64,000 bases of DNA from Nicotiana tabacum (GCF_000715075.1 NC_134085.1:158376178-158440177), one strand, 5' to 3'. Positions 34,191 through 46,307 are shown, counted from the first letter of the stretch. The notes: generated from the letters alone by a model not told the origin. A program made the numbers and translations.

Positions 34191-36970
34191 TCAAGCCTCG
34201 ACCATCGTGCCCTCGATCGCTTTTCTTCTCGTTCCTCGCAGGATGACGCCTGAATCCATTTCCTCTTCGGTTCGCACTGTATGGTTGATACCAATCTCGA
34301 ACCGATCTAGGCTCTTCATCAATGTACCTCCTAGATCTATCGTCAGCCCTGATGGGGTAAACAGATTCAGAAGGGGGCCAGGGTTGGTCGTCCTCGATCC
34401 TGATCTTTGACTGGTACCTGTTATGGACATCGACCTAGGTTACTGCCGGTTACTCAACCAAATTTTGTTTGTTGTTGAGAGGCCAATGAACTTTGGGGGT
34501 TAAGCCATTGAGTGAATTCCTGAATGGTCCAATCATCTGCAACCGGAGGTAGGTCCATCCGTTCAATCTGGAACCTTGACACGAACTTCCTAAGCTTCTC
34601 GTTGTCCCTCTGTTTGACCTTGAAAAGGTCTGACTTTCTGGTCTCGACTTTGATAGCCCCGGCATAGGCTTTTACGAAAGCTTTGGCAAGCATAGTAATT
34701 GAGCCAATGGAATTTGAGGGTATGTTGTGATACTATATCATCCTCCCTTGGACAAAGTCTCCCCAAACTTCTTCAGTAACACCGACTCAATTTCATCATC
34801 TTCTAAGTCGTTCCCTTTGATTGAGTATGTATAGGAGATCACATACTCATTTGGATATGTGGTCCCATTATATTTGGGGATGTCAGGCATACGAAAACTC
34901 TTTGGGATCAGTTTTGGTGTCGCGCTCGGAGGAAAAGGCTTCTGAATAAACTTCTTGGAGTCTGGCCCCTTCAATATAGGGGTGCTCCCTGGATCTGATC
35001 GAGCCTGAAATTGTATGTTTCTACCTTCTTGTCATTAGTCTCAATTTTCTTCTCAGATGAATCCTGTTAGAAACTAAGCGTCCACCAGACTGTATAGAGA
35101 ACCGAGTTCTCTATGAGTTTCCACTGAAAATACTGAGGAACCAAACTGTATAGTGATCTGGTCCTATATCAGTTTGGTACAGTGCTAACTGCGAAACCAA
35201 TATATAGATGAGACACAGGATAAGTTCCCACTGTGTAGAGAACTAGATTATCTAGCAGTTCCTATTGTAAGCAATAGATTGTGTAACCAATCAGTTCAGG
35301 GAATCAGGTTCTCTAATTGTTACCACAGTAGCTCGGTAGTAAGTAAATAACACAGAGGATTTTTACGTGGAAAAATCCCAACTCAATGGGACAAAAACCA
35401 CGACCTACACTTGTAGGCTTTCAACTTTACTAACTTGTAAAAACCTATTACAAGCCACTTTGTAATGACTCAATTACAAAGAATTCAACTCAACTAACTT
35501 GTGGTACTCTTACCATAAGCCACTTTGTGAATCCCTAGTTACAAAGGATTTTACTAACATATGATGCTCTTATCACAAGCCAATTTGTCACTCTACAGTT
35601 ACAAAAGGCTTTTGACACTCTAACTTGTAATAACCCTATTGCAAGCTACTTTGTAATAACTCTATTACAAAGGCTTTACAACTCGGCTAACTCTAGCCAA
35701 GACACAAACTTGGAGGGTTTGTGATTTTGGGTTTCCTAAAACAGCTTCTAAGAAAGCAAAATAGGTGTTACAATTGAAGAACAACTAACAAAGACTTAAA
35801 AAACCTAAGGACTTAAGACATCTTTAATCTTGGATCCGGTCCTTGAGGTTGAAGCAGCTTTGTTCTTGAGAGAAATTGTTGCAAGCACTTGAGAGAGGAT
35901 TTTCGTTTTCTGTATTTGGAAGTGTTGAACCTGAATCTTGTGCCATGCATGAGGTTTATACTACAAAAGACATTACCTTAGTGATGTCAATTCACAATGG
36001 TGATGTCCAATCTCAATAGGAAGTGACTGATGCGTAGTCTGCAGAACTGTTGTGTGTACAGCTGCAGGCAGTCACTTTCTGCAGTTGCTTTCCAGCTGTA
36101 CTGTTGAATTATAATTCTGTCAGGGGAACACCAAGGTATCAGGTCCCTAATATGATTCCTGTGAATCTAAAGCACACTGCCCAGATCATCTTGAGTCGAC
36201 TAACCTGACTGATTATACCAAGCTTGCTTCAGGTCCTTTATCTGGTTCTCTCATGAAGAAAATTATTTTACCTTCCTTGATGGTATTTATAAGTGTGTGA
36301 CATCATTTATAATGATGTAAGCAAGGTAGGTAAAAAGCTTTCCATAGAAAGTTGACTGCTGCACAGTTCCTGTGCAGTAGCGTGTGTAGGCAGTAACTTT
36401 TCTGCTGGAGAGTTGACTTCATATAGTCTCCTCGAGAACTAGTAGGGACTTGTTTCCTCAGTTGTTCCTTCCACTCTGAAGAGCTGGGTTATATCCCATG
36501 CTAGATCCCCACCTGGAACTTTGTGATCTCAAGGTCTTGTAGATGTGTAACAAGTTCTTTATCTGGTTCTGGATGATAAGTTTGTTAGACCATCAAAACA
36601 TAAGATAAAGTACATATGCCCAAGGTACTTGTAACCTATCAACTCCACCTGTTTTTTCAATGCTTCAAGCGTTTTCATTACCTCGAGATTGACCCGGGGC
36701 TAGACTTCACCCGGTCACTGGGTAATTTATTTGTTTCTTCGGGTACTTTCCCGAGATTGTTTGGGCCCGACCCTATTGGGGGCATGGCTTTTGATTTTGT
36801 AGCTGCACTATTGTCGCTTATTGAGTTGCAACATTTTGAAAATTAGCCGTAGGGATATTAAGACTGGGATCGGCAGGAGACACCTCGTTACTGGGCACCA
36901 AATTATTATTTTTGTCGTGATATCCAGACTCAGCATCAACATTCATGTGAGCATACTGATAGTTTGACAT
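34191..36970 (-). pseudogene. E7 gag, split by solo LTR E8
   Basis: The start is ATG at 36970 (MSNYQYAHMNVDAESGYHD), with a stop after 44 codons. The reading then continues through EVMKTLEALKKQVE to 36647, where E8 intervenes. It resumes at 35059 with SSEKKIETNDKKVETYNF. The gag domain then runs PKYNGTTYPNEYVISYTYSI, LKKFGETLSKGG, VETRKSDLFKVKQRDNEKLR, FVSRFQIERMDLPPVADDW, to about 34191. Removing E8 and one TSD copy restores the continuous reading QVESSEKK. Gag forms the particle; no knuckle or protease follows because sequence down to the 3' LTR is deleted. Several frameshifts exist (around 34450, 34700). Confidence 0.85.
35065..36641 (-). repeat. E8: solo Sirevirus-type LTR inside E7 gag
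   Basis: The plus-strand ends are TGTTAGAAAC and ACCTATCA. The flanks AATCC (35060-35064) and ACTCC (36642-36646) are a TSD with one mismatch. It is homologous to the E6 LTR. It contains internal duplications: the ttacaa-gccactttgtaat unit repeated several times over 35420-35690, and repeated actgtatagagaaccgagttctc-type words over 35080-35330. A single LTR with a TSD is the product of LTR-LTR recombination. Confidence 0.85.
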
Positions 36971-37063
36971 TTTTGGGCTGACCTGAAATTAAGACTTCGA
37001 AGAACAAATGTCAAATATGGTGTGTTACGGAGATTCATATCAAATTACCACTATTATCCTTAG

Positions 37064-37082
37064 CCCCACGGTGGGCGCCAAA
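37064..37082 (-). promoter_or_regulatory. E7 primer-binding site
   Basis: The minus strand reads TTTGGCGCCCACCGTGGGGC immediately downstream of the 5' LTR. It is the TGGCGCC-type PBS used by many plant gypsy elements, not the initiator-Met type seen in E1-E3. Confidence 0.8.
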
Positions 37083-37083
37083 C

Positions 37084-37793
37084 TGTTTACCCCAAAGTTG
37101 GGTAACTATTAAATTTGTATGTAGTTTTAAGGATATGTGATTTAATCTAACATGAATAGTTTAAGAATATTAAATAAATGAGTTAGAAGTGAAATAAACG
37201 TTCAAACCAATTGCAATACTATGATCAAGCCTGAATTTAGATTGAATAGTGACCTCGTCCTCGATTGGGCCCTCAGTTCGAGCCCAGTCGTGAATGAAGA
37301 ACATGATAAGTGAACAAGAACTTTAAACAATAGCTAAAAGGCAGAAAATAAGCTTGTATTTCTTTGATTCACGTGTTATAGTGTGTCTTACAAAAGAAAA
37401 ACTTTCCCTTTATATAGTAGGAGAGTTTTATCCCTAATATAAGTCTAAAGAGGGTAAAAATCTTCCCTTTCGAGTAATTACTGATCCATAACCGGTGTCT
37501 AGCGAGATCCACGTCGTGATATCAGATTGGGTGTGAATATCACGACCCTCTATCTATCATGTGTAACCGTTTACCGTATTTTTCGAAGTCTTAGAACTCA
37601 TTCTTGGCCCGGGGTGCGCTGCTTTACAAAATTTGATGACAAGCACATCGTTCATTCTCCCTGGATCTCGATTCCCTGGATCTCGATACAAAGGGCCTTT
37701 AACCTCGTTTACAATCTCGTGCGTCTGTGCCCTTCCTCTATTCTTTTACTGGAAAATCGGGGTAGACCTTACCCCTGATTTTACCCATACACA
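37084..37793 (-). repeat. E7 5' LTR (710 bp)
   Basis: The minus strand starts TGTGTATGGGTAAAATC and ends GGGGTAAACA. A TATA box CTATATAAAGG lies at about plus 37408-37418. Confidence 0.85.
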
Positions 37794-37798
37794 CAGAT

Positions 37799-38123
37799 AT
37801 TATATATAATGGCTATTTTTATTTAACAATATCCTCAGAAAAACATGTCATTAAAGAAAATCTATTTGACTTCTATAATATACAATAGAAAACCAGATTT
37901 AGGGGGAAGTACACACTTAGCCACTAATAAGATATGTATTTACTTTTAAGCATTATTTAAAATGTCTTTAGTCTTTAGCCATTATTTTAATAAACTTTAC
38001 CCGCCCGGACGAAAATACCCTTCTGCTCATAAAGTTCAGGACCAAGTGTTAACTTATGAGCTTGTTACTGTAAGTTCAGGACTAGCTGTCCTTAATTTAT
38101 GAGCTTGTAAGTCTAAGTGAAGT
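37799..38123. other. Short unassigned interval between E7 and E9
   Basis: About 320 bp with repeated gttcagga/ttatgagcttgtaagt words, including cttaatttatgagcttg and aacttatgagcttg, but no gene. Confidence 0.45.
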
Positions 38124-39169
38124 ACTTGTTTAACGACCTTAAAACTGACCCGGTCTTGATGGCGCCTATCGTGAAACTAGGCCAGCCGACATAACTCCTG
38201 AATTAACCATTTAATCAATACAATCATTTTTAAGCCTTTAATTATCAGATATCTTATAATGTAAGTCTAAATGAACAGTGCAGAATAAATACACAAGCCT
38301 AACATCGGGGTGTCACTAGTCATGAGCATCTACTATAATTGTCTAACAACATAAAGACCAACATGGCCGGGAAAATCACAAGAACACATTAAAGAAGAAT
38401 AAGGAGGGAGAAAAGCAAGGTTACGCTGCACTCGCCAGGCAGCTACCTTGCTAACTCCGATGAACCTGCCACCGAGCTCTAAAATACCTGAATCTACACA
38501 TAAGGTGCTGGGAGTAATGTGAGTACGCTAACTCAGTAAGTAATAAAAGTAAATGAAGATTGAGCAGTAAGAAATCACGTAAACCACGTCATAGAACCAC
38601 AGTGGTTACAGTATGTTCCCAAAACAGGATACCATTCAAGTCATTTCATTAAATTTTTCCAACTTCAGTAAAATCCTTTAGAAAATATCTTTCTAACCTT
38701 TTCAATAGAGGTTTAATAAAATATATAGTGAAAGTGATGAAAATCATAATCGGCCCCTCGGGCAAAACATAGTTCGTATACAGCCCCTCGGCAAACAGAA
38801 ATTCATAACCATTTCATAATTTAAAAATCTCGAAGGAAGTAACAAAGCGAAATTAGTGACTAAATTCCGAATGCCTTGTAAAAACTTCAGTCTAAATGAA
38901 AGTTGTTTAAAGCATTTGTTTAAAATTTTCAATAGATGCTCGGTCTAAAGATGAGTGAAAGCATTAATTTAATCAACATATTTAACAGAAACTCACTTTA
39001 AGGAGGAGTGAAAAACATTAAGTTCATAAACAGGCTCCTCAGGCAAAACATCACTCATATACAAGTATATATAGCCCATCGGGCAAGCCTCTCAGTCACT
39101 CATGACTCAACTCTTATCAATCAACGCTCCCACTCAGCACTCATGCTCAATAGGTACCATATAATAACA

Positions 39170-39505
39170 GCTGCGACGTGCAGTCTGATCTATATATCGC
39201 TACGACGTACAGCCCGATTCATATATATAGTCGACTGCGCTCACTAGGGGTGTGCAGACTCCAAAGGGGCTCCTACAGCCCAAGAGCTATATCGTTGCGG
39301 CGTGCAGCCCGATCCAACATATCACTGCGGCGTGCAGCCCGATCTATATATCGCTATGGCGTGCAACCCGATCCATAATCCTCACAACCAGGCCCTCGAC
39401 CTCTCTCAGTTATTAACCTCATAATCAGACCCTCGGTCTATCTCAGTCATCAACCTCACAATCAGGCCTTCGGCCTCTCTCAGCCATCAACCTCACAAGC
39501 CACTC
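39170..39505. repeat. Two tandem arrays inside E9
   Basis: About five units of atatatcgct-gcggcgtgcagcccgatc (39170-39375) are followed by three units of about 43 bp, cctcacaatcaggcc-tcggcctctctcag-tcatcaa (39380-39505). The first word also occurs in reverse complement in E2 (15785) and degenerate in E1 (around 1860-1915). Confidence 0.8.
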
Positions 39506-40439
39506 GAACTATTAGTAAAACAGGGCGTTCAGCTCAAAATACCGTTTATAGTATCAAAATTTAGTAAATAAGTCTAAGTTAAGAAATTAATAAAATACAG
39601 CATGACTGAGTACAATTATTAAGTCAAAACAGTGAGAAAAAATAGTTTAAAAGCCCCATAAGGGTTCAAAACAGTTAGCACGAGGCCCAAATATGGCGTT
39701 CCACCCAAAACATAGCAATATTTTCGAAACACAATGAAATCAAACAGTTTTCAATTAAATACGCGACTTAACAGTCGTACGGGACAGACCAGGTCACAAT
39801 CCCCAATGGTGCACGGCTCCATGCTCGTCACCTAGCGTGTGCATCACCTCAAAGTAGCACAACAATGTGAAGTCCAGGGATTCATACCCTCAGGACAACA
39901 TTTACGATCATTACTTACCTTAATCCGGTCCAAACTCTAGCCTGCGATGCCTTTGCCTATTGAATTGGCCTCCAATTGCTCCAAATCTAACCAAAATCAG
40001 ATTCATACCATCAAAATATGCTAAGGGAACAAAGCCCACTCGAAAATAACCAATTTACACCGAAAGTCCCGAAATTGGCCAAACCCGACCCTCGGGTCCA
40101 TGCCTCAGAATCCGATAAAAAATTACATCAATAGAATATTTATCCTCCCACGAGTCCATACATACCAAGAACATCAAAATCGGACCTCGAATGACCCATA
40201 AAATTCCCAATTTTCAATCTCCAATTTCAAGCCCTAATTCCCCTATTTTAGGCTTTAAATTCCACAAATTTCATGTTTAAACAAGTAAGAATCAACATAG
40301 GATCGAGTATTGAGTTCAAAAATCTTACCTCCAAGTGTTTTCCTTCGATTCCCTCTTCAATCCTTCTCAAAAGCTCCAAAAATCGCTCAACAATGGAGAA
40401 AATAGACCAAAAATTGCGAAACCCACTTTTAAACATTCT

Positions 40440-40780
40440 GCCCCAAGTAAAATTTTCTTCTTTGCGAACGCGACCACCCTCTCGTGTTTCCGTAAACCAA
40501 ATTACACTGCTTCTCCAATTTTCCCTTTGCAAAAGCGGACGCTGCCACGCGAGCGCGATGCTTCGTCAGTCTAGCCTTTTGCGAACGTGATACTAATCTC
40601 GCGAACACATAGCACAAGGGCCTGGGGTGCCCAACGACCTCACTCCTCTTCGGAACGCGACCCCAAGCATGCATCCACGATGCACATGTTGCCTTCACCT
40701 TCGCGTTCGCGTCCCTTCCTTCGCGAATGCGTAGAACAAAATCATCATCACATAAAACACCCTTCGCGAACGCGATGAAC
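40440..40780. repeat. CpG-rich repeats inside E9
   Basis: The words tcgcgaacgcga, ttcgcgttcgcgt and gcgaacgtga recur irregularly and generate spurious ORFs on both strands. Confidence 0.75.
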
Positions 40781-41476
40781 AAAAATCAGCAAAACTGCCA
40801 AGTCCAATGTCCAAAAATTGATCTGTTAACCACCCGAAACTCACCCGAGGCCCTCGGGATGTCAACCAAACATGCCAACATATCCCATATCATCATTCAA
40901 ACTTGTTCCAAGCTTCGGAACCCTCAAAACAACATCAAAACATCAAATCAATCACAGATTTAAGCCTAAGAACTCCAAAAACTTCCGGATTCCGATTTCG
41001 ATCAAAAAGTCTATCTAACCTCGTCCGAATGACCTGAAATTTTGCACACACATCACAAATGATACAATGAACCTGTTCCAACTTTCAGAATTTCATTCCG
41101 ATCCCGATAACAAAATTTCTACTGTCGACCGAAAAATACCAAATTTTTAATTTCGCCAATTCAATCCTAAATCAACCACGGACCTCCAAAAATACATTCC
41201 GAACGCGCTCCAAAGTCCAAAATCACCTAACGGAGCTAATCAAATCATAAAAATCCAAATTCGAGATCGAATACTAAAAAGTCAAAACTTGATCAAAACT
41301 TTCAAATTTTAAGCTTCAAACTGAGAACTGTTCTTCTAAATCCATTTTGATATCCCTGAAAACCAAAGCCGACGATTTACATCAGTCGTAATACATCACA
41401 CAGGGATAGTCATACCCGAGAACTGGCGAGCGAAGTGCAAAATGCTCAAAACAATCGGTCGGGTCGTTACAACTTG

Positions 41477-42616
41477 TTACTGTAAATATAAGTTAAGTAC
41501 TTGTTATAGTAGCAAGTAATTTTCTGATAAAGGGTGAACATGTAGGTTCGCTCATGGCGAGAGCTTAGTACACCGTGCTGCTTTTTTTAAGTGTCATTAA
41601 ACACCAAATGAGATTAAATATTTAAGGTTGACGCCGCAAATAACATGAAATCGTGAATCGCATACTAGGTATTTAAACCCGTTGTTAATTTTTTAACTGC
41701 AGCATTAGATATACTGGAGTTTGACCAAGTCTTTTCCCAAAAAGAGAAGGTGAAGGCAGTAGATCCGTTAACTAGCTAGCTAGAGCCTAGGGTTGTTACC
41801 GAGTCTTTTTTCTTTCTCAGAAAGATTCCATCGTACAAACATAGATATGAAAGCAACAATCCTCCATCTTTTATGCAAATCAATCATGTGGCATTCACAA
41901 AATAACATCAAGCTCTTGTTAAAACAGTAAAAATTAACTGTAATAACAAAGCCATATATGCTAAAACAACAAAAAAAATATCCATTAATACTAGTGGTAA
42001 AAGAAGAAGATGCGAAAAAGCGAATTACATTTTGTCCCCTCTAGCTAAGCTAGGGTTTTAACCACCCACCCACCACCATCACATGGCTCTAGGAACTTGT
42101 GCTTTCAATAGATTCAAGAATTATAAGTCAAAATATTGGACAGGAACAATCAAAAGGATCTCCAAAAAGATCTCTGCCTTCTTATTCCGCCAGTTGACTC
42201 TTTGTACTCTTTTGGCTTCCACTGATTTCTTGATTCATAACATCCATCCAAAAGGCCTATCATTTCAATCTAGTGAATATTTAAGAAGAATCCGAGCCTT
42301 GATAGGGTGATTTAGCTTCCTCCATACGCATGCACAGGTTATATACTAGGACTATATATAGTCAGCTTTTTGAATTTTCTTTTGTTTTAGCCCCACTTCT
42401 TTTGCTGGATAAAACCTCCTTTCCAAAGTGCTGCACAAATTTACAAAATTGTCAGCTCCTTAATTATTAATTGTATACATGCATTATCCTCTAATGCTAT
42501 CTATATGCTTAAACCATAAATTAAAATATTACTATGATGTTGTCTCTTGAATTACATACTAAGATTATGATGGATAGCTCACCAGATGTTAAGTAGGGCA
42601 GGGCTTTGGTGTTACA
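41477..42616. other. Downstream flank of the bHLH gene, probably including its 3' UTR
   Basis: AT-rich. The 3' UTR of the minus-strand bHLH gene should begin at 42616 and run leftward; I cannot place its end. An isolated 75-codon plus-strand ORF at 42083-42310 has no recognisable domain. Confidence 0.4.
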
Positions 42617-44753
42617 TTAATGGAAAGAACAAAAGTTGTTGCTGAGTCCTGACTGATTAATTAATTTTTGTCTTTGGTCATCTGCACCCCATAAGAGCTG
42701 TCCATTACCCTGAAAAAGATATGTACTTGTCCATGTTAGATAAACATCAGCTATATAATATTTCTCAATTGTGTTCAACAGTATTCTCTCTATTATTTAA
42801 CCTAGATTTGGGTTACATATACAGTTAGTATGAATCTTTGTTACACTATATATAAGTGCAATTTAACCTATTATAGTAGGATATTACTCTATTTTTCCAA
42901 ATTACAATATTAGGCTTGTTATGAAGTGTTACCGGTTATTATACACGACTTAAAACTTATAAACTCCTAACATATTTAATTTGTTTGTTTATGTTCGTGG
43001 AACTCAATATACTTTTAAAAACGTATCATCAACGTGTCTGACATAGGATCCATCATAATATGTGTTTTTAGGTTTTTGTCTAGTTGGTGATTATATACAG
43101 AAGTATTATAGATGCCCATATGACCATATTCAATGAATATGCAATACCTGAGAAATGGAATTAGGAAAATGGACTTGTTGAAACATGAGTGAAGCTGAAT
43201 TATCCAAGAAAGGATAGCCACTATTATTAATGTTAGGAATAACTTCAGCTGCCTGTGATGTAATGTTAGTAGGGCTAGTTTGCTGCATGTTTGGCAGTGG
43301 TGTTCCCAATCCACTCAAACTCTGAAAAAAGATTAAAGAAAAAAAAAGTCTGATTAATTAATATTGAAAAGTAGTAGTAATAAAACTACTAAATATTTGA
43401 AGAAAATCCATAAACAGAACCAAAAAAATTTCATACCTGGTCAGGTCTGACCATGAGTGCATCTAAGTCCATGCCAAAGTCATAGTACATTGGATTCGAA
43501 GAAGCAAGTTTCATGGAGAGAAACTGATACATAAGAACCACATAATATTAGTAATATTTTTGGTAAATGAATGAGACAGTGAAATTATTAAATAAAGGGT
43601 ATTATTAATTACTAGGGAGTATTATTTTTACCTCAACTTGGTTTTGCAAAGATTGGACATAATTGATTATCTCATCCAACATGAGGGCCTTCCCAGTTAC
43701 CTGATCTCATTCAGGTCACATGAAAATTGTCAGAACAATTAAATAAATAAAGAAAAATATACAGACTACTTTTGTTGAAAAAGTATCACTCTACTGTACA
43801 TAGAAAGACAAATAAAAGACAAATTACTGAACTAACTTTGTTATTCACCTTGTCACAACCAGGAACAAGAGATTGCAGTATCTTCATCCTTTCACTTATT
43901 TTCTCTCTCCTCACCTGAGATCATGTCACAAGTTAAACAGTGAAAAAAACTGTTCAAACGAATAATTACCCTATGACATGGGTAATTAATTATTATCTTA
44001 GTGAAAAAAATTAATCCTACTAAAGGGAAAAAAAGTTGTACCCTTTCAGCAAGACTATGGCTGTCTGTTGCTTGACCCCTTCTTGCTCTAACATGAATGT
44101 AGCCTGTTGGAGCCTCTTCATTAGCTTTCTTTTCCTCTTTTTTGTTGTCATCTTTTCCCTTTTTCTCATCTTTGCCTACTGATTGGCTATTGCTTTTCTT
44201 CTTTTTCCCATTATCAACCTGTTTTACATTCTAAGAAAAAACAGATATATAATTAATCCCAATTCAAATTCATCAGGATAAAGGCCAAGAACATTATCAA
44301 GGAGATGAAAAATTATAGACATATATAGAAGAATTATATTACCTTAGAATGAGCAGAACTCATTGAGGAAGACCCTTCTCTGGATTTTCTTTTCTTGTCC
44401 ATAGGAATAAAATTAGGCTTATTCCCACTTTCTATTTTATCAGTAACAGAGGAAGAATCCATATCCAAGCTAACACTGCTGCTACTGTTGTTGGTCATAG
44501 AATTAAGCTCATTTTGGCTAAGTGTAACATTTGTACTTTGGTCAAGGCAATAGCTACTTTCATGAACAATCACATTGGCAGTTGGGAGCTGCTGAAAAGA
44601 TTCTGGTTGGTAAAATTGAGTAAAACAATTCTGCACTATAGAATTGTTTTGTTCCTCTAAAAAACCAGACATCTTAATAGGAGAACTTGGCAAAAAAACT
44701 GAGTCAAGAAGGAAAGGGTTTGTGTGCTGTAATTGGTCTGAAAAAGCAGCCAT
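42617..44753 (-). CDS. bHLH137: bHLH transcription factor, subfamily XII (bHLH137-like), 7 exons, 362 aa
   Basis: Coding exons, all with GT/AG introns and in phase: 44753-44343, 44230-44042, 43914-43849, 43700-43632, 43523-43437, 43321-43148, 42709-42617 (stop TAA 42619-42617). The product is a nuclear DNA-binding factor. Residues 1-137 are acidic/Ser/Gln-rich, starting [20 protein letters not shown]. Lys-rich residues 143-170 may give nuclear import. The basic region [20 protein letters not shown] has His195, Glu199 and Arg203, the H-E-R signature of E-box/G-box (CACGTG) binders. Helix-loop-helix runs to about residue 245 ([38 protein letters not shown]), and the end is NNFCSFH. The exon pattern matches the BPE/CIB/bHLH137 group. 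I chose this start because it is the first ATG after a CT-rich leader and opens the family-typical MAAF sequence. The orthologue name is from memory; the bHLH class is secure. No disabling mutation is visible. Confidence 0.92.
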
Positions 44754-44914
44754 CTTTTTTTTACAAATAATTCTTCTTTATTAGTATATGATTTTCTTTG
44801 AAAATCCCAAGGGAAGGATTCAAGAAAGTGATGAAAGAGAGAAATGGTAACAGAGGCAGTAGTCAAGAGAGAGGTAAATATTATAATGAGTTTGAGAAAG
44901 TCCTAAAGGGTCAG

Positions 44915-44926
44915 GTTTATATAAAC
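44915..44926 (-). promoter_or_regulatory. TATA box of the bHLH gene
   Basis: GTTTATATAAAC lies about 160 bp upstream of the ATG. It is followed by a leader rich in CT tracts (tctctctttcatcactttc on the minus strand, about 44825-44845). The spacing suits a 5' UTR of roughly 130 nt. Confidence 0.65.
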
Positions 44927-45140
44927 ATAAGGAGAGAGATAAGGCATCCAAATTTTAGCTAAAAATATTTTCTAGCTCATACCCATGCAGTTGCTTTGCA
45001 TTTGACTGGTCTTATCAAGCTTTTGGAAGGTGGGAGCTATTAAATATGCCAAGCTTATTAAATAATTTTCCTTTAACATATTAAATAATTTAAGCTAGCA
45101 GATAATGATGTCAGAACAGTACTATCATTATAAACATACA

Positions 45141-45257
45141 CAGTACAACCAAAAAAAAGGGTATAATCTCACCGGTGGGTATGAAAAAGGTAGTATGTAC
45201 CTACCTTATTCTTATTTTTAGGGTAGAGAGACTGTTTCCTATATATTGCCCCGGCTA
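45141..45257 (-). mobile_element. Au-like SINE fragment upstream of the bHLH gene
   Basis: The order gggtataatctcaccggtggg, aaggtagtatgtacctacctt, gggtagagagactgtttcctata, gccccggct matches the 3' body of the same SINE type as at 32505-32615, in the same orientation. It lies about 390 bp upstream of the start codon and about 215 bp upstream of the TATA box. It is followed by A-rich repeats (aacaagataataaga) to about 45345. Confidence 0.55.
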
Positions 45258-45372
45258 AAAAAAAAGCAAAAATAACCAGTAATACCAACAACAAGATAAT
45301 AAGAAAATAAACAGTAACAATAACAAGATAATAAGAGAACAAGCAGTATCAACCGCAAATAAACATACAAAG

Positions 45373-45950
45373 TGTTTAACCAAAAAATGAAATTTTAGTC
45401 ACAGCTAGAATTTAGAAGAACACGGGTTATTGATAATCAAAAGAGTGTATAAAATGAAGTAATTTAGGTAACAAGAGAGTAATCAAGAGAAAAACAAGTA
45501 AACCAAAGTTTATATCAATAGTATTTCGTGTCCTTACAATTGATTAGATGTCTCCCTTTTATAGATATCTTGGAGATATACGTTTTGTCCAAATCTTAAT
45601 GAGGCTATTATGAGTAATTAAAGATATTTAATGCTACGTTACATAATCATTATATTCAATACAAATTCTCTAATGTATTCCACATTTAATGCCTATTAAA
45701 TGTCGTATATGCACTCTTTTCTAACGTCAGATTCATTCCTTTTGATTCTCGGACATAAATGACTTGGATAGGTACGGGTGCTGGGTTATTTGTATTCCTG
45801 CTCGTGCCTCTTCCTCTGCTATTTGCTCGTATCTGTTGCAACTCGTGCCTCTTGGCTAGTTGTAATTCTTTGACCATTTGACCAGTCTACGTGTTTCGAC
45901 ACGTATTCGTCACGTCACCTTTATATTTAAATACAATTTTTTCCAATACA
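45373..45950 (-). repeat. E10 3' LTR (about 580 bp)
   Basis: The minus strand starts TGTATTGGAAAAAATTG directly after the purine tract GGAAAGTGGGGGGACTATC (plus 45951-45970). A TATA box CTATAAAAGGG lies at plus 45554-45564. The inner end TGTTTAACC at 45373 is a best guess. The LTR lies about 620 bp upstream of the bHLH start codon and would transcribe towards that gene. Confidence 0.7.
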
Positions 45951-46307
45951 GATAGTCCCCCCACTTTCCATTTATTCATCAATTGAATATTTGGGAAGTG
46001 GATTTCATTAAAAGAGAATTTTTGTCACCATTAATGCTATGAAAAATTGACGCTTCAATTGTCGCTTCCATTTAATGCTCCTTACACGTGTCTTTTTTTC
46101 ATTAGTTCTGCAATTTTGCAGCCCTTTTTCAAGGCTTTTTACTGCTCCACTATTCACGAAGTGCTAGTTATCATTATTATGGTCCTTCCATCACTGCACT
46201 TTTACCTTTGACGGTGGCGTATTAATAAAAATAAAAGTTCTCTTTAGTTGTCTTTTACCACATAAAGCTTATTGAACACTTAATTCCTCACATTCTTCTT
46301 CTTCGCT

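Larger units (their letters stand above)
33694..37793 (-). mobile_element. E7: Ty3/gypsy gag-only remnant with perfect TSD
   Basis: The LTR ends are TGTTTACCCC (33694 and 37084) and CCCATACACA (37793). The perfect TSD CAGAT sits at 33689-33693 and 37794-37798. PBS, gag and a truncated 3' LTR are present; protease and pol are absent. The element contains the solo LTR E8 inside gag. The TSD shows that it still marks one insertion event despite the large internal loss. Confidence 0.9.
38129..41471 (-). repeat. E9: 3.3 kb solo LTR, gypsy-type, perfect TSD
   Basis: The minus strand starts TGTAACGACCCGACCGATTG and ends GGTCGTTAAA, matching the LTR termini of E1 and E2. It is flanked by a perfect TSD ACTTG (38124-38128 and 41472-41476). 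No PBS, PPT or coding sequence is present, so this is a solo LTR. It contains the same internal architecture as the other two families: repeat blocks at 39170-39505 and a CpG-rich array at 40440-40780. Confidence 0.9.

Noticed and set aside
36616..36846. 76-codon plus-strand ORF
   Set aside because: Antisense shadow of E7 gag, which reads on the minus strand and is supported by LTR, PBS and motif order.
42083..42310. 75-codon plus-strand ORF near the bHLH gene
   Set aside because: No recognisable motif; it lies in the probable 3' UTR or downstream flank of the minus-strand bHLH gene.
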